NCBI GenBank assembly: GCA_947071285.1
Contig: CAMTFK010000005.1
Span: forward strand, 1 to 49,151
Direction of reading: 5' to 3'
Source: an uncultured Bacteroides sp.
GTDB taxonomy: Bacteria > Bacteroidota > Bacteroidia > Bacteroidales > Bacteroidaceae
DNA length: 49,151 bases
A program made the position numbers and the translations under genes. The notes below the pieces were generated by a model, which worked only from the letters and a program-made list of their open reading frames with translations, did no database searches and was not told the DNA's origin. Positions 44,701-49,151 of this stretch are shown here, in pieces (the stretch's first letter is position 1; each line of letters starts with the position of its first letter).

Positions 44701-46028
44701 TTCTTCATGAAATCTTCCTGAGCTTCAAAGATACGGCAGCCTCCAAGAACATGGATTTCCGTTTTCAACCCTCAGTGGCTTCTTACAAGATGTTCATTGA
44801 TAAAGGAAATCTGGATAAAGTAGTTTATAACCTGCTTTCAAATGCTTTCAAGTATACCCCCAGCAATGGTAAAGTCATTCTGTCGGCTATTGTTGATGAG
44901 GAGAAGCAATGTCTGGAAATCTCCGTATCAGATACCGGTATCGGCATTGCCAAAGAAAAACGGGGAGAACTATTCAAGCGTTTTATGCAAAGCAATTTTT
45001 CCAGCAATAGTACCGGGATAGGCCTGCACCTGACACATGAATTGGTGAATGTACATAAAGGCACTATCACTTATGATGAAAATCAGGGAGGTGGTTCCAT
45101 CTTTACTGTCTTACTCCCTACAGCAACAAGCGTATACGAAGAAAAAGACTTCCTGATACCACACAATGCATTCCTGGAAGAGAAATCCTACAAAAAGGAA
45201 AGTGAAGAAGAGACTGATATTCCGGAAGTTAACGAAATAGAAGCAAGAGAGCCTTCCAATCCATACAGGTTGCTAATCATAGAGGATGACAATGATGTAC
45301 GGGAATTCCTGAAAGACGAATTCAAACCCTATTTCGAAGTAGTGACCGAAGCTGACGGAGTTTCCGGTCTGGAACGTGCACGTACATATGATGCAGACCT
45401 CATCATTTGCGATGTATTGATGCCGGGGCTGACAGGTTTTGAAGTAACTCGCAAACTTAAGAGTGATTTCGATACCAGTCATATCCCCATCATATTATTA
45501 ACTGCAATGAGTTCTGCCGAAAATCACCTGAAAGGCGTAGAAAGCGGGGCGGATGCATATATCACCAAGCCTTTCAGTCCCAAGTTATTGCTGGCAAGAG
45601 CTTTCCAATTGATAAAACAACGGGAGAAGTTGCGGAAAAAGTTTTCGGACGAACCTGGCATGATAACGCCCACTATCTGTACATCAGAAAAGGATAAGCA
45701 GTTTGCAGATAAGCTTCAATCCATTCTGGAACAGCAGATTGGCAATAGTGAATTTGCAGTAGATGACCTGGCTTCGATTATGGGATTAGGACGCTCTACA
45801 TTCTATCGCAAAGTGCGGGGAGTGACCGGCTATTCTCCCAATGAATACATGCGTATCATCCGAATGAAAAAAGCTGCGGAACTGTTACTCGAAAACCGTT
45901 ATACAGTAGCGGAAGTATCCTATAAAGTGGGTATTGAAGATCCGTTCTATTTCAGCAAATGCTTCAAGAAGCAGTTTGGGCATTCGCCATCAGTATATCT
46001 GCGGGGGAAGAATGATGCGGAAGAATGA
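41754..46028 (+). CDS. Hybrid two-component system regulator (HTCS)
   Basis: Inner-membrane sensor and DNA-binding activator in one chain, 1424 aa. Order: signal peptide (to NSYASI); two seven-bladed propellers of Reg_prop repeats (KGFIWMGTLNGLSRYDG, GGIWVGTNYGVSQI, GHIWIGTSGGGLSMC); a Y_Y_Y domain (about residues 770-850); one membrane helix (TTWAFLTYTLLFLVILYIAY); HisKA with His913 in SHEFRTPL; HATPase (NLLSNAFKYTPSNGK, DTGIGIAKE); receiver with IIEDDNDV and Asp1220 in CDVLMPG; and an AraC-type helix-turn-helix at the C-terminus (LGRSTFYRKV to FYFSKCFKKQFGHSPSVYL). All catalytic motifs are intact. It is the likely activator of the five promoters with paired TTTCCAT-like half-sites. Confidence 0.95.
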   Translation: MKKHFLLLCTSLFCLILNSYASIEVRSNHMTTSDGLPNNSVCYMFQDSKGFIWMGTLNGLSRYDGNSFVTFLPESESSKGRIALSTNHARTISEDKNGLLWIETSGEFFNCYDLKKDCFVDFTGCNEYRQNYDRKIEADNGDIWLWQNRNGCRRVTYQNNTFTSVTYKKNKGNLPSDSVAYVYQDKQGGIWVGTNYGVSQIVGDKSVIVEKHNAFAAQSFEKSIFFLSNGGIISKKEGSNPTTTVAQLPKERNNITIYGTLCLQDDWVIFTSTGGYIFDMKTCQVSRQPELDIRNGNVLTDNLGNYWIYNHTGKVWYVNAKTRAIKTLQLSTPDKLNYVDMERYHVVHDSRGIIWISTYGNGLFAYNTFTEELQHFDFQIDGFSHISSNYLQYIMEDSSGAIWVSSEYAGVARLTILNEGIQRIYPEAVSLSDRSNTIRMITRLKNDEICIGTRGGGVYTYDAQMETQKKQYHFTSNIYAIAEDNNGTIWMGSRGDGLCIDGKWYVNKSDDASSISNNHIFTLYCDRKGRMWVGTFGGGLDLAIKGEHGYTFRHFLNKGFGQQRTRAIMEDKNGWMWIGNSDGVYVFHPDSLMANPENYLIYNYNNGKIRSNEIKCIYQDTQGHIWIGTSGGGLSMCTPDSNYRNLSFKHYSTLNGLVNNMVQAIAEDKQGKLWISTEYGISRFNLETQTFDNFFFSPYTLGDVYSDNSSCVSKDGRLLFGTNYGLLVINPERIGKGTIPNSVVTFTNLQVNGISMRPRDIDSPLNSAMMYTDEIKLKYFQNSFVIDFTTFDYSESNSYTYTYCLENYDKEWSKPSPLSFASYKNLPPGTYNLHVKVCNATGISGDQEAILKIIVTPPFWKTTWAFLTYTLLFLVILYIAYRLVLNFNLLRNKVQVEKQLTEYKLVFFTNISHEFRTPLTLIQGALEKIQGMEKVPKEMANSLKVMNKSTQRMLRLINQLLEFRKMQNNKLALSLEETDVMGFLHEIFLSFKDTAASKNMDFRFQPSVASYKMFIDKGNLDKVVYNLLSNAFKYTPSNGKVILSAIVDEEKQCLEISVSDTGIGIAKEKRGELFKRFMQSNFSSNSTGIGLHLTHELVNVHKGTITYDENQGGGSIFTVLLPTATSVYEEKDFLIPHNAFLEEKSYKKESEEETDIPEVNEIEAREPSNPYRLLIIEDDNDVREFLKDEFKPYFEVVTEADGVSGLERARTYDADLIICDVLMPGLTGFEVTRKLKSDFDTSHIPIILLTAMSSAENHLKGVESGADAYITKPFSPKLLLARAFQLIKQREKLRKKFSDEPGMITPTICTSEKDKQFADKLQSILEQQIGNSEFAVDDLASIMGLGRSTFYRKVRGVTGYSPNEYMRIIRMKKAAELLLENRYTVAEVSYKVGIEDPFYFSKCFKKQFGHSPSVYLRGKNDAEE

Positions 46029-46031
46029 CTA

Positions 46032-46072
46032 AGAAAAAGAGCCCGAAGCAATGCTTCGGGCTCTTTTTCTTA
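46032..46072. terminator. Bidirectional terminator between HTCS and guaA
   Basis: A 19-bp perfect stem, AAGAAAAAGAGCCCGAAGC with its complement, around a 3-nt loop. It has A residues on one side and T residues on the other, so it serves both convergent genes. Confidence 0.93.
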
Positions 46073-46083
46073 TATACTATTTA

Positions 46084-47637
46084 CTATTCCCACTCTATTG
46101 TTGCAGGTGGTTTTGACGAAATATCATAGGTTACACGGTTTACCCCTTTCACCTTATTAATAATGTCATTGGATACTTTGCCCAGGAATTCGTAAGGTAA
46201 ATGTGCCCAGTCTGCCGTCATAGCATCCGTAGAAGTTACAGCGCGCAGCGCAATCGCACGTTCATATGTACGTTCGTCACCCATCACACCTACCGACTGT
46301 ACGGGAAGCAGAATAACACCTGCCTGCCAAACCTGATGGTAAAGGGAAGTCTCGTTGCCATCAGCATCTTTCACTTTCCAGTCACGTAAACCTTGGATAT
46401 AGATATCATCCGCATTTTGCAGGATAGCTACCTTTTCAGGAGTAATATCGCCCAAAATACGCACTGCCAGACCCGGTCCGGGGAAAGGATGGCGAGTAAT
46501 CAGATGTTCGGGCATGCCCAACTCACGACCCACACGACGAACTTCGTCCTTGAACAGCAAGCGAAGTGGTTCACAAAGTTTCAAGTGCATCTTTTCGGGC
46601 AGACCGCCTACATTATGATGACTCTTAATAACCGTTCCGGTGATAGAAAGAGACTCAATGCAATCAGGATAAATAGTACCTTGTGCCAGCCACTTCACAT
46701 CTTTAATTTTATGGGCTTCTTCATCGAATACGTCAATAAAGCCTTTACCTATAATCTTACGTTTCTTTTCCGGTTCCGCTACTCCGGCCAATTCAGCAAA
46801 AAACTTAGCACTGGCATCTACACCGATTACGTTCAGACCGAGGCATTCATAATCGTGCATCACATTCTTGAACTCATTCTTGCGAAGCATGCCGTGGTCA
46901 ACGAAGATACAAGTCAGATTCTTGCCAATAGCACGGTTCAGCAGCACAGCAGCCACAGAAGAATCCACGCCACCACTCAAACCAAGAACCACTTTATCAT
47001 CCCCCAACTGTTCTTTCAATTCGGCAACAGTCGTTTCAATAAATGAAGCCGCACTCCAGTCTTGTTTGCAACCGCAAACATCCACCACGAAATTTTTCAG
47101 CATCTGCGTGCCATCTTCCGAATGGAATACTTCGGGATGGAACTGTACGCCCCATACCTGCTCATTCTCTATCTGGTACGCAGCAATCGCCACCTTGTCC
47201 GTTGAAGCTATTTTCTTGAAACCAGAAGGGATGGCTGTAATTGTATCACCGTGGCTCATCCACACTTGCGAACCTTCTTTCACGCCCTTGAACAGCACAT
47301 TGTCCTTATCGAAAGAACTCAAATGTGCACGCCCATATTCGCGGCTTCCGGCAGGTTCCACCTTACCGCCATTCGTATAAGCAATGAATTGCGCACCATA
47401 GCAAATACCCAGAATAGGATACTTTCCACGAATTTCACTTAAATCAACTTTGAATGCACTTTCATCGTATACAGAGAACGGGCTGCCTGAGAGAATAACT
47501 CCCTTTACACTCTTATCTCCTTTCGGGAACTTATTGTAAGGAACAATCTCGCAATATGTACTCAATTCACGAACACGACGGCCGATGAGCTGTGTAGTCT
47601 GCGAACCGAAATCAAGAATGATAATCTTTTCCTGCAT
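46084..47637 (-). CDS. guaA: GMP synthase (glutamine-hydrolysing)
   Basis: Cytoplasmic purine-biosynthesis enzyme of 517 aa that converts XMP to GMP with glutamine and ATP. The N-terminal amidotransferase has Cys79 in ILGICYGAQ and the His in VQFHPEVFHS. The ATP pyrophosphatase domain has the P-loop LGLSGGVDSSVAAV, and the C-terminal dimerisation domain ends KPPATIEWE. It is complete, with a -7 box TACTTTTG at 47671-47678. It lies outside the polysaccharide locus. Confidence 0.97.
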   Translation of the reverse strand: MQEKIIILDFGSQTTQLIGRRVRELSTYCEIVPYNKFPKGDKSVKGVILSGSPFSVYDESAFKVDLSEIRGKYPILGICYGAQFIAYTNGGKVEPAGSREYGRAHLSSFDKDNVLFKGVKEGSQVWMSHGDTITAIPSGFKKIASTDKVAIAAYQIENEQVWGVQFHPEVFHSEDGTQMLKNFVVDVCGCKQDWSAASFIETTVAELKEQLGDDKVVLGLSGGVDSSVAAVLLNRAIGKNLTCIFVDHGMLRKNEFKNVMHDYECLGLNVIGVDASAKFFAELAGVAEPEKKRKIIGKGFIDVFDEEAHKIKDVKWLAQGTIYPDCIESLSITGTVIKSHHNVGGLPEKMHLKLCEPLRLLFKDEVRRVGRELGMPEHLITRHPFPGPGLAVRILGDITPEKVAILQNADDIYIQGLRDWKVKDADGNETSLYHQVWQAGVILLPVQSVGVMGDERTYERAIALRAVTSTDAMTADWAHLPYEFLGKVSNDIINKVKGVNRVTYDISSKPPATIEWE

Positions 47638-47670
47638 ATAATCTGTATGGATTTAGTTTAAAATGAGCTG

Positions 47671-47678
47671 CAAAAGTA
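47671..47678 (-). promoter_or_regulatory. -7 box for guaA
   Basis: TACTTTTG on the minus strand, an exact TAnnTTTG match 33 bp upstream of the guaA ATG. Confidence 0.65.
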
Positions 47679-47720
47679 TGAAAAACTGAGGGAATAATAG
47701 GAATTATAGAGCGGAAAATC

Positions 47721-47728
47721 TATATTTG
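47721..47728 (+). promoter_or_regulatory. -7 box for the 47.8-kb secreted protein
   Basis: TATATTTG, an exact match 33 bp before the ATG at 47762. It overlaps the start of the longest reading frame, so that longer start is rejected. Confidence 0.65.
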
Positions 47729-47761
47729 CAAATAAATAAATCATTTAATACACAGGAAAAC

Positions 47762-48457
47762 ATGAGAAAAATCAGTGCTTTACTACTATTGCTTTTATGT
47801 AATATCGTATGCCTGCAAGCACAGGAAAACAGAATTGCTGAGTTAGAAAAATCACTCGAAGTCATGCGTACCGATCTACAGCAAAAGAAATTACTGTTCA
47901 GTTGGACACTTATGGAAAAATACCTGGATGCTTGCAGCGCATCCAACAAGTTAGTAAACATCAAGAATGAACCGAAACTGACTTATATCATTTTCGAATT
48001 AAAACCCCAAGAATTGGCTGCTTCCAAAGAAGCCTATGAAACCGCTAAAAACAAACTGAAAAAGATGTTGAATACTTATCCCGAGTACGCACAACTGGAC
48101 TCTGCTTACCGGAATACCGCTAAAGAGGAAACACGTAAAGAAATCAACGTAGCCATGAATAATTTTTATCGCCGTTTATCCGATGAGAATAAGGACTACC
48201 GCCCCATGCGAGATAAAGAACAGAAAGCTCTCAGGAGCTACTACATAGCCGCCGCACGCTATATGCTGGAAGAAAGCAAGAATAAACAGGAAGTGGTACC
48301 CAATGGCATCATAGATTACAAAGAGCGCGAAAATATTCTCAACTCCAATGCCGCTCTCAATCAATTATCTGTAGAAATCAGACTGCTGGAAAATCTACAA
48401 AGAGAAGTGCTTCAGGATTATCAAAAATTAAAATATCACATAACTCCATCCAAGTAA
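47762..48457 (+). CDS. Secreted coiled-coil hypothetical protein
   Basis: A 231-aa protein with a signal peptide (to CLQAQE) and a mostly helical, charged mature part. An N-terminal coiled coil (NRIAELEKSLEVMRTDLQQK) and a C-terminal helix (VEIRLLENLQREVLQDYQKL) frame a middle region rich in Lys and Tyr. I recognise no family. It has its own promoter and is divergent from guaA. No link to the RG-I locus is apparent. Confidence 0.75.
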   Translation: MRKISALLLLLLCNIVCLQAQENRIAELEKSLEVMRTDLQQKKLLFSWTLMEKYLDACSASNKLVNIKNEPKLTYIIFELKPQELAASKEAYETAKNKLKKMLNTYPEYAQLDSAYRNTAKEETRKEINVAMNNFYRRLSDENKDYRPMRDKEQKALRSYYIAAARYMLEESKNKQEVVPNGIIDYKERENILNSNAALNQLSVEIRLLENLQREVLQDYQKLKYHITPSK

Positions 48458-48508
48458 GATAAAGCCCATTCAAGACACAACAAAGTTACACTGATCAACA
48501 ACACTTTA

Positions 48509-48577
48509 CAAGGAGTCAAGAGTTTGTCAGCAAGGAGTTAGGAGTTTGTCGACAAACTCTTAACTCCTTGTCGACAG
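48509..48577. repeat. 22-bp direct repeat with an inverted copy
   Basis: Two 22-bp units start at 48509 and 48531 (CAAGGAGTYARGAGTTTGTC core). The second is part of a 40-bp palindrome, 48531-48570, with one mismatched pair, centred on GTCGAC. Pairing extends partly beyond both ends. Words such as GGAGTTA recur in the uxuA leader repeat. Confidence 0.85.
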
Positions 48578-48653
48578 GATATTAAAAGCCTTCAAAAATT
48601 GTTCTATTTATCCGGCTTCCCCGTACCCTCCCCGTGTCAAAGCCGTACTTTCT

Positions 48654-48704
48654 CCGTATCTATACGCTTAGACTTGATACGGCTTTGATACGGCCCAGAT
48701 ACGG
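48654..48704. repeat. GATACGG repeats at an 11-bp period
   Basis: GATACGG occurs at 48676, 48687 and 48698, exactly 11 bp apart, with one inverted copy CCGTATC at 48654. The region 48458-48738 has no credible gene; it contains this block and the 22-bp palindrome. Confidence 0.8.
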
Positions 48705-48738
48705 ACCGGGTATGGTGAGAGTCCTGAGATTGCTCTAT

Positions 48739-49151
48739 TTATCGTTTTTCTTTCAACAAATCCCTGATCTCCGTCAGCAACACTTCTTCTTTGGTCGGTG
48801 CAGGAGGAGCAGGAGGTGCTGCAGGAGCCTCTGCTTCTTTCTTGGTTGTCAGTTTTGTCAGCAACTTGATGAACAGGAAAATGGAGAAAGCGATGATGAG
48901 GAAGTCAAACGTCGCTTGCAGGAAATTACCATAATTTAAGGTAACGGCTGCAATCTCCTTACCATCCACCATTTCGGCAGGCTTCATCACCCACTTCAGG
49001 TCTGTAAAGTTCACACCGCCCACTAATAAACCGAGAGGAGGCATAATGACATCTGCTACTACAGAGGACACAATTTTACCAAACGCGCCACCAATAATTA
49101 CACCGACAGCCATGTCTATCACATTGCCTTTCATGGCAAATGATTTAAAAT
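48739..49151 (-). CDS. mscL: Large-conductance mechanosensitive channel MscL (5' end cut by window)
   Basis: Inner-membrane pressure-relief channel. TM1 contains MKGNVIDMAVGVIIGGAFGKIVSS and TM2 contains FLQATFDFLIIAFSIFLFIKLL, followed by an Ala-Pro-rich linker (APAAPPAPPAP) and the C-terminal helix EEVLLTEIRDLL. The ATG at 49134 is not the true start: codons upstream, to the window edge, continue as FKSFA, the normal MscL N-terminal helix. About 10 residues are therefore missing. The Pro-Ala linker is longer than in E. coli. Confidence 0.95.
   Translation of the reverse strand, partial: FKSFAMKGNVIDMAVGVIIGGAFGKIVSSVVADVIMPPLGLLVGGVNFTDLKWVMKPAEMVDGKEIAAVTLNYGNFLQATFDFLIIAFSIFLFIKLLTKLTTKKEAEAPAAPPAPPAPTKEEVLLTEIRDLLKEKR

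Overview
This window is chromosomal DNA of a gut Bacteroides or a close relative (Bacteroidales). The evidence is a SusC/SusD pair, a hybrid two-component regulator, many secreted carbohydrate-active enzymes, tyrosine-recombinase content, and repeated matches to the Bacteroides -7 promoter element TAnnTTTG placed just upstream of gene starts. The species is not called.

Layout. 0-5.9 kb is mostly housekeeping: rhomboid protease, split LysO-type exporter, a GH3 enzyme broken by a one-base change in a poly-A run, a MarC-family membrane protein and a Crp/Fnr regulator. 5.97-13.8 kb holds secreted enzymes for rhamnogalacturonan: CE12 esterase, GH105, GH28, a stand-alone DUF4450 protein, GH42 beta-galactosidase and an SGNH hydrolase. 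13.9-17.0 kb is a hexuronate module: a UxuB-type SDR, uxuA and a divergent AraC regulator. 17.0-20.1 kb is decayed: a broken secreted protein, a susD fragment, a large perfect hairpin and a lipoprotein remnant. 20.1-26.0 kb carries a lipoprotein and the intact susD and susC. 26.0-27.9 kb is a tyrosine recombinase inside a segment bounded by 31-bp inverted repeats. 28.3-41.7 kb is a rightward run of RG-I enzymes (PL22-like, PL11, PL11, PL26-like, GH28-PL11 fusion, GH105, rhamnose mutarotase). It is followed by the HTCS regulator (41.8-46.0 kb), then guaA, a small secreted protein and the 3' part of mscL.

How it fits together. The genes form a rhamnogalacturonan-I utilisation locus. PL11 and PL26 enzymes cut the backbone, CE12 removes acetyl groups, GH28 and GH105 process galacturonate ends, GH42 trims galactose, SusC/D import oligosaccharides, RhaM handles released rhamnose, and the HTCS senses the substrate.

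Main discoveries. (1) Five promoters of this locus share one architecture: two TTTCCAT-like half-sites about 20 bp apart, starting 49-50 and 29 bp upstream of the -7 box. This is a candidate HTCS operator. (2) One of these five promoters lies inside the recombinase-bearing segment and, as sequenced, points away from susC. Inversion at the 31-bp repeats, one of which overlaps the susC start codon, would place it about 75 nt upstream of an unchanged susC ATG. The import step of this locus therefore looks phase-variable and is predicted OFF in this assembly. (3) Several intergenic regions hold helically phased 11- or 22-bp repeat arrays, the most striking being units of the form TTGCCA-N6-TGGCAA at an exact 22-bp period with interleaved self-complementary cores.
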